From G964020105 sp964020105 (GTDB lineage: Bacteria; Pseudomonadota; Alphaproteobacteria; WRAU01; Hepatincolaceae): DNA of 64,000 nucleotides. The stretch covers positions 558,001-622,000 of the forward strand of contig OZ026535.1 of NCBI GenBank assembly GCA_964020105.1, given 5' to 3'. This document shows, in pieces, positions 45,970 to 54,511 of this stretch. Position numbers and translations under genes: made by a program. The notes beneath the pieces were generated by a model, which worked only from the letters and a program-made list of their open reading frames with translations, was not told the origin of the DNA and made no database searches. Positions within the stretch are counted from its first letter, which is position 1; the number at the start of each line of letters is the position of its first letter.

Positions 45970-46306
45970 TTTTACTCTCTCTATTTATAAACCTCTTCTT
46001 TACTATTACTTTCTCACTTTCCCCTTTGAAGCTTGTTTCTACTGACACATTTTTCTCTCCTTACACAGACCTCCTTAGATCTTAACACCATCAAAGCTTT
46101 TGAAAAACTTTCTGCTACCTACTGCTCTTAGGTTTATCTCAAAAAAATGCAGTTCATGGGTGGTGATTAGTGGTTCTACCTTCTAACATCTATCAAAAAA
46201 TGCGCTCTTAAATGGCAGATATTTTATAGTATAATAAATATTTCTTTGTTAAATATTATTTTTTACTTCCACAAAACTCTTATTCTACCTTTATTATAAT
46301 TTTTTA

Positions 46307-46690
46307 TTACTTTAGCAAAGAAGAATGCTTTGAAACAATTATTCCTCCGTTTTTCATATCAGTGTTAAATTGCAATAAAAAATTAGGATTAATGTTTACT
46401 AGTTTCTTTACATTTTCCTTAACCGATTGTTTAAAGTGTTTTAAGGAAGATTGTGAACCAAATTGAGTATGCAACTCTTTATATTTAATCAGAAAATCTT
46501 TTTGGTATGTACTACTTAAGTAAGAGTAATAATTTAGATAAATATATAAATCTAAAAGCATTGGCGCTTCTTTTAAATATGGCATTAAAGCACTATCAAA
46601 CACTGTGCCGTGAAGAACCCATTAAATATTCAAAAAAGGTCTTATTTAAACGTACTCTGCCAATTCCTTTCGCAGAGTTAATATCAGCAT
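46307..46690 (-). pseudogene. Remnant of a plasmid replication initiator (RepA C-terminal domain)
   Basis: The frame at 46603-46307 reads VFDSALMPYLKEAPMLLDLY, then YLNYYSYLS, YKELHTQFGSQ, LKHFKQSVKENVKKLVNINP and GGIIVSKHS. This follows the RepA_C pattern of plasmid initiators: P-x-D-x-x-x-x-x-x-L-x-x-S-P-x-x-L-D-L-Y, QFG, a helix, YP, and GL-x-x-x-PS near the end. Just upstream, in another frame, the strand encodes GIGRVRLNKTFFEYLMGSS (about 46690-46620), which fits the segment that precedes this domain (V-x-L-x-x-x-F-F). A frameshift near 46610 separates them, and the N-terminal domain is absent, because malY ends at 46706. I read this as a truncated, frameshifted repA. Identification is by pattern from memory. 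Confidence 0.55.
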
Positions 46691-46705
46691 TTCTTTCAAA
46701 AAAAA

Positions 46706-47899
46706 TCAACTATATGTTAATAAAGCACTTCTTAATTTTTTCAATCCCTGCTCTAATTTAAGCTGTGGGCAAGCCACATTTAAACGCAAGTGTGGTATTA
46801 TTTCTAAATAATTATCACCCGACATAATAGCAACTTTAGCGGATTTTAACTTAGCTTGAATATCTAAACTACTTAAATTTAGGTTTTTACAATTAAGCCA
46901 AGCAAGATAAGTTCCCTGAGGAATTTGAAACTTAATATTTAAGTTATTATCTTTTAAAAATGCTGCTATTTGATGTAAATTATTATATAAATACTTATTT
47001 AATTCATCTACCCAATAATCACAATAATTATAACCAGAAATAATACTAAGTACCGATAAAATCATAGGAGACCCTACACTATCTTCCTTACTAACTAAAG
47101 ATAAAAATCCTTCTTTAATACTGTTGTTGGGAATTAAAGCATAAGCACCGCCAATAGATGCTAAATTAAAAGTTTTAGAATTTGAGGTAATAATAATAAT
47201 TTTATCAATATAATCAATATCTTCCCCTACTTTTATAATAGGAGTAAATGATTTTTTTTCATAAACAATATCCATATGAATATCATCTGAAATAATAAAC
47301 ACTCCATATTTTTTAGCAATTTTTGTAATAAATTCTAGTTCCTCATAAGACCATACTTTGCCATTGGGATTATTAGGATTACATAATAATAATATATTGC
47401 TTTGTGAGCATTTTTTTTCAAAGTCTTCCCTGGAAAAAGTAAGATCTTCCCTAATATGAACATTAGTAAACTTATAAGAATTACCATTTATTATTTTAGA
47501 AAATCCATCATAAGCAGGAGTAAACAGTAAAACATCGTACTCTTTTTCTTTCTGGTGTTTATTAGGCTTTTCTTTGCTTAATAAATGCAACATCTTTACT
47601 AAGCCATAAATAACGTTAGGAGAATATGCTATCCAGTTTTCATTTATTTCATAATTAAATCTCTTCTTATACCATGTACTAATTGCATTTTTATACTCAC
47701 CGTGATTCCATCTTGAATAGCCAAATATTCCATGATCTATTCTTTTTTTAAAAGAATTAAGAATTTCTAGAGGTGTCTGAAAATCCATATCGGAAATACT
47801 AAATGGAAGTAAATCATTATCCCCAAATCTATCAGCAATAAAATCCCATTGGGTGCAATAAGTTCCTTTACGGTTTACTACTTTAGAAAAATCCACCAT
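46706..47899 (-). CDS. malY: MalY-type PLP-dependent cystathionine beta-lyase
   Basis: 397 residues, fold type I aminotransferase of the MalY/PatB group. Start MVDFSKVVNRKGTYCTQWDF and ISDMDFQTPLEI are typical for MalY. LLCNPNNPNGKVWSYEEL and IISDDIHMDIVY hold the PLP-contacting Asn and Asp, and the Schiff-base Lys is in TSNSKTFNLASIGGAYALI. MalY cleaves cystathionine and, in E. coli, also binds and inhibits the activator MalT. It lies 70 bp downstream of a MalX-like PTS gene on the same strand, reproducing the E. coli malXY operon. The end of the gene abuts the RepA remnant, so a junction of transferred DNA may lie there. Confidence 0.92.
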   Translation of the reverse strand: MVDFSKVVNRKGTYCTQWDFIADRFGDNDLLPFSISDMDFQTPLEILNSFKKRIDHGIFGYSRWNHGEYKNAISTWYKKRFNYEINENWIAYSPNVIYGLVKMLHLLSKEKPNKHQKEKEYDVLLFTPAYDGFSKIINGNSYKFTNVHIREDLTFSREDFEKKCSQSNILLLCNPNNPNGKVWSYEELEFITKIAKKYGVFIISDDIHMDIVYEKKSFTPIIKVGEDIDYIDKIIIITSNSKTFNLASIGGAYALIPNNSIKEGFLSLVSKEDSVGSPMILSVLSIISGYNYCDYWVDELNKYLYNNLHQIAAFLKDNNLNIKFQIPQGTYLAWLNCKNLNLSSLDIQAKLKSAKVAIMSGDNYLEIIPHLRLNVACPQLKLEQGLKKLRSALLTYS

Positions 47900-47969
47900 T
47901 TATAACTATCTCTCCTAATTAGAGGTTATATATACTTATAACATAAATTCTCAGGATTTTTGAGAAAAA

Positions 47970-49550
47970 TCATTCCTTAATTTGTTTATTAACAGCCTCT
48001 TTAATCATATTGACAGAAGTACCATAAATAATTTGAAAATGTGTTTCATCAATTTTAATAATACCCGAGCATCCGGTTGTATTAATAATATGTTCTTTGA
48101 ATTGTGTACCATCTTTAAGCTTTACTCTTAAGCGTGAAATACAATTTTCAACTCCAATAATATTATTTACTCCTCCAAGACCTTGAATGATAATGTATGC
48201 TTTTCTTTTTAAAGGATTATTTTTTATATCCTCTGGAATATGGCTATCTATTTCATGTAAAACATTATTATTTTCCTGCTCATCTTCTCTTCCTGGAGTT
48301 TTAATTTGGAATCTAATAATATACCAATTAAATAATATATAAGTTATAGGAGCTAGTATAACTCCTACTAGTAAATTCAAATACCATTTGCTTTCAGGAC
48401 GTAAAATACCAAAAATTAATAATCCAAAAACATTAGGCTCTGTTCCTCCAACTGCTGTATGCAAAACATATGTAGTAGTAAATGAAATTCCACAAATAAT
48501 TGCATAGATTATATATAATACTGGAGAAGCAAATAAAAAGGCAAACTCAAGAGGTTCAGTTACTCCTGCCATAACAGAAGTAAATACACCGGAAATCAAC
48601 AACGATTTTATTAAAGGCTTATTTTGCAAAAAAGCATTTTTATATATTGCCAAAGCAATTGCTGGCAAAACAAATAATGCAGTTGGAATTTGCCCTCCTC
48701 TTAAAAATCTTGTTACCTCATATAAAGGCATGTCTGGAATAATTCCTGTTTGTAAGTATTTATTATAAATATTTAATACTCCTGCTACTTCTTGTCCTGC
48801 GATAATAGCAACACCAGATATTTCTGTGTTTCTAATTACAGCATTCCAAACATGATGCAATCCTGTTGGAATTAACAATCTTTCGACAAACCCATAAAAG
48901 AAAGGACCAAATACTCCAGCCTGCCCAACAATATGAGCTAAAGCATTAATTCCCTCGGAAATAGGAATCCAAATAAAAACAAATATTTGTGAAAATATCA
49001 ACATGAAAAATGATACACCTATGGCAACAAAACGTATTCCAGAGAAAAATCCAAAAATCATGGGCAATTTAACTTCATAAATCTTGTTATGAATAAGTGC
49101 AGTAACAATCCCCACAATGATCCCACCTAGTACTCCTGTCTTCAAAGTTTCATATCCTAGAATGTTACCAATAGCATTAGCTGGGAACATACTCCTAATA
49201 ACTTCATATTGTAATAAATACCCCATACCAATATTAAAAACAAAGTATCCTATTAAAGCAACAAACCCAGCTATGGCTTTTTCATCTTTTGCTATGGAAA
49301 TAGTAACAGTAACTGCAAACAAAATAGGTAAATTATCAAATACAAAGCCTGCTATTAAAAATAACGCTCCATTAATGTAATTAAATACAGGATTGCTAAC
49401 TATAGGAAGATATGAAACTACATAATCCATCCGAAAAATTGAAGTTATTCCCATTAACAATCCACCAAAACTTAAAAAAGCTACTGGAATTAAAAAAGCC
49501 GAGGACATTTTTTGTAAAAATCCCATCATATTAGATTTTATAATAGTCAT
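47970..49550 (-). CDS. malX: PTS glucose/maltose-type EIICB permease, MalX-like
   Basis: 526 residues: an EIIC domain (about 1-410; FVERLLIPTGLHHVWNAVIRN, GVTEPLEFAFLFASPVLY) and a C-terminal EIIB domain (about 445-526) with the phosphocysteine in VENCISRLRVKLKD. MalX transports glucose and maltose by PTS-dependent or facilitated uptake. Pairing with malY in the same order as in E. coli supports the name. The LacI-type repressor malI, which in E. coli is divergent from malX, is absent; instead about 700 bp of empty sequence lies upstream. EIIA (Crr), HPr and EI are not in the window and must be encoded elsewhere for this to work as PTS. Confidence 0.88.
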   Translation of the reverse strand: MTIIKSNMMGFLQKMSSAFLIPVAFLSFGGLLMGITSIFRMDYVVSYLPIVSNPVFNYINGALFLIAGFVFDNLPILFAVTVTISIAKDEKAIAGFVALIGYFVFNIGMGYLLQYEVIRSMFPANAIGNILGYETLKTGVLGGIIVGIVTALIHNKIYEVKLPMIFGFFSGIRFVAIGVSFFMLIFSQIFVFIWIPISEGINALAHIVGQAGVFGPFFYGFVERLLIPTGLHHVWNAVIRNTEISGVAIIAGQEVAGVLNIYNKYLQTGIIPDMPLYEVTRFLRGGQIPTALFVLPAIALAIYKNAFLQNKPLIKSLLISGVFTSVMAGVTEPLEFAFLFASPVLYIIYAIICGISFTTTYVLHTAVGGTEPNVFGLLIFGILRPESKWYLNLLVGVILAPITYILFNWYIIRFQIKTPGREDEQENNNVLHEIDSHIPEDIKNNPLKRKAYIIIQGLGGVNNIIGVENCISRLRVKLKDGTQFKEHIINTTGCSGIIKIDETHFQIIYGTSVNMIKEAVNKQIKE

Positions 49551-50258
49551 TTTTATTCACACTGTTAATTTTCATATTTAATTTTGATACATTACACATT
49601 ATTATGTGATATGATGGCATAAATTGTTATTAATATCAAATTATTTAGTAATTGTTGCAAACATAATTAAATAGAAAAATTATCTGAAAATTCTATTTAG
49701 CTTTATTAAGCTTTGATTTTTAAGCTGATTTTTTCTAAAAATGTAAGTTTTAGTCCAAAAAAATTAATAGCAATTTGATAGATATAAAGAAGATAAAATA
49801 CTTAGCGCAAAAATATTTAAAGCATCTATATTTGAATTTATTAAAGAAATTTATGAATCTTTAAATATGATAAAATTACTAGATAAAAATGTATAATTTA
49901 GTAAAGATTAAATTTCTATTCTTCTTACTGATAATCTAAATTAAAGGAATCATAAATATTAGTATAAATCTTCAATATAACTTATGATTGTCTAACTATG
50001 AATTATTTATTTGCTTTTACTATTGGAGGTTTAATATTAAACTTTTCTTATTATATCTTTGATCTTATATAACTCTAGCAACTCTATAATATTATTAGTT
50101 TTTTTATTAATTAACTATGAAAAACTATGACATGATTTTTATTTTTATAGTGATAAAAACTTGTAAAAATTAATAAAAACCTATAAAACCATATAAAAAT
50201 AAATAAAAGTTAATTGTAAAAAAGACAACAAAAAAAGGCCTGAAAGCCCCCTAAATGT
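49551..50258. other. Gene-free region upstream of malX
   Basis: About 700 bp with no reading frame of note, A+T above 75% by eye. Near 49595-49612 the sequence holds CACAT-TATT-ATGTG, a small inverted repeat in the likely malX promoter zone, possibly an operator. Short AATAAAAAC/ATAAAAACC-like repeats occur at 50150-50215. No RNA gene was recognised. Confidence 0.4.
50231..50255 (-). terminator. Terminator after tRNA-Lys
   Basis: On the minus strand, just after the tRNA CCA, the sequence is AGGGGGCTTTCAGGCCTTTTTT: a short GGC/GCC-based stem with a run of six Ts. The stem is short, so it is a plausible but not strong terminator. Confidence 0.55.
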
Positions 50259-50334
50259 TGGTGGGTACTGATGGGTTCGAACCATCGACCCTCTGATTAA
50301 AAGTCAGATGCTCTACCGGCTGAGCTAAGTACCC
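50259..50334 (-). tRNA. tRNA-Lys (anticodon TTT)
   Basis: The minus strand folds as a standard cloverleaf: acceptor GGGTACT (50334-50328) with AGTACCC, D-arm AGCTCAGCCGGTAGAGC, anticodon stem CTGAC/GTCAG type with loop CTTTTAA (anticodon TTT), T-arm GGTTCGAACC, discriminator A and an encoded CCA (50261-50259). It is 73 nt plus CCA. It lies downstream of gyrA-coaD on the same strand. Confidence 0.97.
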
Positions 50335-50419
50335 CCAAAAAAAATCAACCTTATGATCTTACTATGTAATATAAATTATTGCAAGTTTTTTTTACTCTTT
50401 ATTTAATACTTTTAAAATA

Positions 50420-50914
50420 TTATTTACTATACTTATTATTAAATGCCTCTATGACACAAGGAGCTACAAATTCACTTAAATTACCTTTATATTTTGCTAT
50501 TTCCTTAACAAAACGTGAAGAAATAAATTGTTTGCTTTCTGATGTTGTTAAAAATACTGTCTCCACATCTGCTGAAAGTTTTGCATTTATACCTGCTAAA
50601 TTAAATTCGTAATCAAAATCGGAAAATACCCTAATACCTCTAATTATAATCCTAGCATTAATTTGTTTCATATAATCAACCATTAAACCAGAGATAAGAT
50701 CAACCTTTACTCTATCTCTATATACTTCTGGTAAAATCTCTTTAATAGATTTCCTAATTAAACTTATCCGCTCCTCTTGAGAAAATAAGTACGACTTATC
50801 AGCACTTACTCCAACACCAACAACTAGTTCGTCAATAAATTTTAGTGCTCTCTTAATTATATCCATATGTCCCAGTGTAACAGGATCAAAAGAACCTGGA
50901 TAAATTGCTCTCAT
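50420..50914 (-). CDS. coaD: Phosphopantetheine adenylyltransferase
   Basis: 164 residues, the usual CoaD size. The nucleotidyltransferase start MRAIYPGSFDPVTLGHMDII carries the TxGH motif; KSYLFSQEERISLIRK, IIRGIRVFSDFDYEF and ISSRFVKEIAKYKG are the remaining family motifs. CoaD makes dephospho-CoA from 4'-phosphopantetheine and ATP, the fourth step of CoA synthesis. It follows gyrA by 39 bp on the same strand, an arrangement seen in several alphaproteobacteria. An AGGAGT-like ribosome binding site precedes the ATG. Confidence 0.96.
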   Translation of the reverse strand: MRAIYPGSFDPVTLGHMDIIKRALKFIDELVVGVGVSADKSYLFSQEERISLIRKSIKEILPEVYRDRVKVDLISGLMVDYMKQINARIIIRGIRVFSDFDYEFNLAGINAKLSADVETVFLTTSESKQFISSRFVKEIAKYKGNLSEFVAPCVIEAFNNKYSK

Positions 50915-50953
50915 TGTACTTACTCCTCTAAAATAATAACTACGTAACCTTAA

Positions 50954-53668
50954 CTAAACATCTAATTCGTTTTTATCCTCAGTATCTTCTAATAATTTAA
51001 TTTTAGAAACAGACACAACCTCCTCATCCTCTTCTAGTTTAAACAAACCAACCCCTAAGGATACTCTACTAATAATCCTAATATCCTTAACATTTTGTCT
51101 AATAACCTGCCCTTTATTACTTATAATTATAATTTCATCATTATCCTCAACAATAAATGAAGCAACAATATAACCATTTTTATCAGACATTCTCCCTGCT
51201 AAGAATCCCTTACCACCTCTATTGGTGATTCTATAATCATAAGCTGATGTTCTTTTACCAAAACCATTGGAAGTAACAGTTAAAATGAATTCTTCTTTCT
51301 CTTCTAATTCTTGTAGCTCTTGTAATTTATCTGCTGAAAAACTTATACTTGCCTCTTCCCCTCTGCGTTTGGCAGAAGAATGTTTTAAATATTCTTCTCT
51401 ACTTTCTACAGAATCTATTTTTTCATGGCGCAAAATTGATACATTAATTACAAAATCATCCTTTTCAAGAGAAATACCCCTAACTCCGGAGGAATTTCTA
51501 GAATTAATTACTCGTAAAGATTCTAAGGGAAATCTTAAGCATTGCCCTTTATGAGAACTTAATAAAATATCATGCTCATCAGTACACATATTAACGCCAA
51601 CTAGAGAATCTCCATCATCTAATTTAATAGCAATCTTTCCTCTGGAAGGAATACTCATAAACTCTTTCATTTTACTGCGTCTAATGTTACCAGATTTGGT
51701 TACAAAAACAACGTCACTTGCTCCATCATAACTATCATCTATCTGTAAAATAGTGGTTATTTGTTCACCTTTTTCAATTGGTAGTAAATTAACTATTGCT
51801 CTTCCTAGGCTTTGTGGTGCTGATTCTGGTATTCTATAACATTTTAATTTATACACTAAACCACGGGAGGTGAAAAATAATAAATCTGCGTGGGAATGTG
51901 TAATTAAAATATTAGTAACAATATCCGTTTCTTTAGTATTAATTCCTATTTTTCCCTTACCTCCTCTCTTCTGAGTACGGTAGGACGTTATGGGCATTCT
52001 TTTTATATAACCTGAATTAGTTAAGGTTATTGTAACTTCTTCTTTCTGAATAAAATCTTCTTCTACAAAATCATCAACTGCTTCTTCTATTGCGGTCTTT
52101 CTTGGCGTAGCAAAAGATTTTTTAACCTCAAGCAAGTCCTCTTTTATTATTGTCATTAAACGCTCATGGGAAGATAAAATTTCTAAATAACCCCTTATTT
52201 CAATGGCTAATTCCTCTAAATCTGCCTGAATCTTTTCTCTTTCCAAAGCAGTTAATCTATGTAATCTTAAATCTAAAATTGCCCTCGCCTGGCTTTCTGA
52301 GAGATAATATAATCCTTCAATCACTTTTCTATCTGGCTCATTAATAAGCTCAATATAAGCAGTTATAACCCCTGCTCTCCAAGGTTTTGCCATTAATCTT
52401 TCTCTAGCCACGGTAGGCGAAGGTGATTCTTTTATCATATTTATTACTTCATCGATATTTTCTACAGAAATACCAAGTCCTACTAACAAATGAGCCTTAT
52501 CTCTAGCTTTAGCTAATAAATAAAGAGTTCTTCTTCTTATAACTTGCTTCCTGAAATCTAAAAAAGCTACTAAAATTTCCTTTAAATTTAGTAGTCTAGG
52601 AATACCAGCGTCAATAGCTAGCATATTAATACCAAAAGACGTCTGAAATGATGTGTATTTTTGTAAATAATTAAGAACTATTTCTGGTTCGGAATCTTTT
52701 TTCAGCTCTACTACAACTCTTACTCCGTGACGATCAGACTCATCTCTCACTGTGGCTATAACGTCCAACTCTTTAGAATCACTCTTATCCTTAATTTTTG
52801 CAATTTCTTCTACTAATTTAGCTTTGTTAGTCATCCAAGGAATTTCAGTGATAATAATAGTAGATCTAGATTTATTTTCTTCAATTTTTGCTACACCACA
52901 AATAATAATACTGCCTCGCCCAGTATGAAAAGCACTTCTAATCCCCTTACTGCCAAGTATTCTACCACCAGTTGCAAAATCTGGTCCTTTAACACATTCT
53001 ATCAAGTCATTGATAGTTATCTCATCATTTTCTATAAGCATTAAACAAGCATCTATAAGTTCCCCTAAATTATGAGTTGGAATATTAGTTGCCATACCAA
53101 CCGCAATACCACTAGCTCCATTAACTAATAAATTAGGATATCTTGCAGGAATCACTTCTGGTTCAACTAAAGAGTCATCATAATTTGGTCTGAAGCTAAC
53201 GGTATCTTTATCTATATCGTCAATCAAAGCATGAGCCGAGTTAGCCATTCTTGCTTCTGTATATCTCATTGCAGCTGCATTATCACCATCCATTGAACCA
53301 AAATTGCCCTGCCCATCAATTAATGGAAGTCTTAGTGAAAAATCTTGCGCCATCCTAACTAAAGCATCATAAATTGCACTATCTCCATGTGGATGATATT
53401 TACCCATAACGTCACCTACTATCCTAGCTGACTTCCTATATGGCTTATTATGTGTAAAACCACTTTCATACATTGTGTAGATAATTCTTCTATGTACCGG
53501 CTTTAAGCCATCTCTAATATCAGGTAAAGCTCTACTGACAATAACACTCATAGCGTAATCTAAATAAGATTTTGTCATCTCATTATATATTGGAACTTTT
53601 TTAATATCTTCTTTAGAATTTATTCGTATTGCTCCTTTTGCTGAATTGTCATCAAATAAATCACTCAA
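50954..53668 (-). CDS. gyrA: DNA gyrase subunit A
   Basis: 904 residues. The cleavage-religation core has RALPDIRDGLKPVHRRIIY, KYHPHGDSAIYDALVRMAQ (quinolone-resistance region with the Ser and Asp of the sensitive form) and AAAMRYTEARM with the active-site Tyr. PEVIPARYPNLLVNGASGIA and the coiled-coil region follow. The C-terminal beta-pinwheel has the GyrA box QKRGGKG near residue 560, which tells it from ParC. GyrA with GyrB introduces negative supercoils. The start is the ATG at 53668 (MSDLFDDNSAKG). Confidence 0.97.
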   Translation of the reverse strand: MSDLFDDNSAKGAIRINSKEDIKKVPIYNEMTKSYLDYAMSVIVSRALPDIRDGLKPVHRRIIYTMYESGFTHNKPYRKSARIVGDVMGKYHPHGDSAIYDALVRMAQDFSLRLPLIDGQGNFGSMDGDNAAAMRYTEARMANSAHALIDDIDKDTVSFRPNYDDSLVEPEVIPARYPNLLVNGASGIAVGMATNIPTHNLGELIDACLMLIENDEITINDLIECVKGPDFATGGRILGSKGIRSAFHTGRGSIIICGVAKIEENKSRSTIIITEIPWMTNKAKLVEEIAKIKDKSDSKELDVIATVRDESDRHGVRVVVELKKDSEPEIVLNYLQKYTSFQTSFGINMLAIDAGIPRLLNLKEILVAFLDFRKQVIRRRTLYLLAKARDKAHLLVGLGISVENIDEVINMIKESPSPTVARERLMAKPWRAGVITAYIELINEPDRKVIEGLYYLSESQARAILDLRLHRLTALEREKIQADLEELAIEIRGYLEILSSHERLMTIIKEDLLEVKKSFATPRKTAIEEAVDDFVEEDFIQKEEVTITLTNSGYIKRMPITSYRTQKRGGKGKIGINTKETDIVTNILITHSHADLLFFTSRGLVYKLKCYRIPESAPQSLGRAIVNLLPIEKGEQITTILQIDDSYDGASDVVFVTKSGNIRRSKMKEFMSIPSRGKIAIKLDDGDSLVGVNMCTDEHDILLSSHKGQCLRFPLESLRVINSRNSSGVRGISLEKDDFVINVSILRHEKIDSVESREEYLKHSSAKRRGEEASISFSADKLQELQELEEKEEFILTVTSNGFGKRTSAYDYRITNRGGKGFLAGRMSDKNGYIVASFIVEDNDEIIIISNKGQVIRQNVKDIRIISRVSLGVGLFKLEEDEEVVSVSKIKLLEDTEDKNELDV

Positions 53669-53837
53669 AACTTTTTCCCTTAATTTTTATAGTATTTTAA
53701 TCACTGAATTCTTAAGATAATGATTATGTAATATAGTAAAATTATATTATTAAATCTCTTCAATATGAGCTAATATTGTAGCATTTTATCATATTTTCTC
53801 AAGATAATTTTGCACGTGCACGCTTGAGAGAACTAGT

Positions 53838-54508
53838 TTATAAATTATCCCCTGTTTGTTCTTTAAAAAGAGTTGAGATGTTTTTTAAAAAATTTTTACG
53901 TAATGAATCGGCGGAAGGATTGGTATTTAAAACTTCTTGTAGAGCTTCTACAAACTTTAATCTTGATGTAAAAGGAGGATATTGTATTTTACCATTTCCA
54001 TACCAATTTGAAGGTCTGATATTGTGAGGTTGGCCTTTTTTCCACTGAATTTTTATAGCAGCCCTCTCTGAGCCACCACAAATTCCCCAAACTTTTTTGA
54101 GCCATAAATTATTAATTATTATTTCATTATTGGAATTTTTATATTCAAAAATAAGATAGTCAGCATTTAATCTATATGGATGTTTTAACACTGAATTACA
54201 ATATGATAAAAAATTAGCAATATCAAAGCTGACTTAGTGAAACATTTTACTTCTAATAAATTTATATTATTATCATTTTGATCTAAATAAAAATCGGGGA
54301 ACTCCTGTGTATTAGTAACAAGTCTATAATAAATATTATTAGCTTCCATAAATGATTGTAGCCAAGCCTGAATGACATTCCCTATAATGCTATTATCATT
54401 GATCTGACATCTAAAATTTTGTATTTCAAAAAAGATTTTTCCTCTAGAGCCAATAATATTTTTAGATAATAAACATTCATATAATTTTTGTGCTGGTGAA
54501 TCTTGCAT
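53838..54508 (-). pseudogene. Type II restriction endonuclease, NgoBV/NlaIV-like, frameshifted
   Basis: Two frames join to one protein of about 223 aa. The first (54508 down to about 54226) gives QKLYECLLSKNIIGSRGKIFF, NTQEFPDFYLDQNDNNINLL and EVKCFTKSA; the PDF...EVK pattern is a PD-(D/E)XK nuclease site. The second (to 53838) gives HPYRLNADYLIFEYKN, LWLKKVWGICGGSERAAIKI, NIRPSNWYGNGKIQYPPF and LFKEQTGDNL. One added base in the TTT run at 54225-54227 restores AFDIANFLSYCNSVLKHPYR and fuses both. The combined protein resembles what I remember of the NgoBV family (GGNNCC cutters). It sits 3 bp downstream of its methylase gene. As sequenced the nuclease cannot be made intact. Confidence 0.8.
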
Positions 54509-54511
54509 GTG

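Larger units (their letters stand above)
45671..45986. repeat. Two tandem repeats of 156-157 bp
   Basis: The unit starts TTTCTTCCTAAAT (45671 and 45827), passes through CCTGTTTTAAAATAGTGCG and TTTCCCCTGCCCCTTTGAAG, and ends TTTTTACTCTCTCTATTT. The two copies differ at only a handful of positions. Each carries the 16-mer TGTTTCCCGTGAAACA and an 18-codon minus-strand ORF. A third, more decayed partial copy is near 46018-46060. Confidence 0.88.
44752..46306. other. Long gene-free region with repeats and parS-like sites
   Basis: About 1.55 kb without a long reading frame. It contains the duplicated ppiD tail, a C/T-rich stretch (45400-45700), the 156-157-bp tandem repeats and a further degenerate copy near 46018-46060. 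It ends at the remnant of a plasmid RepA gene. The purine-rich minus strand shows repeated GGAGAGA-ATG starts of tiny frames. I interpret it as the eroded backbone of an integrated plasmid or similar element. Confidence 0.5.

Noticed and set aside
46507..46761. Plus-strand 84-codon ORF opposite the RepA remnant and malY end
   Set aside because: The minus strand explains the sequence better in two frames; the plus-strand protein has no recognisable feature.
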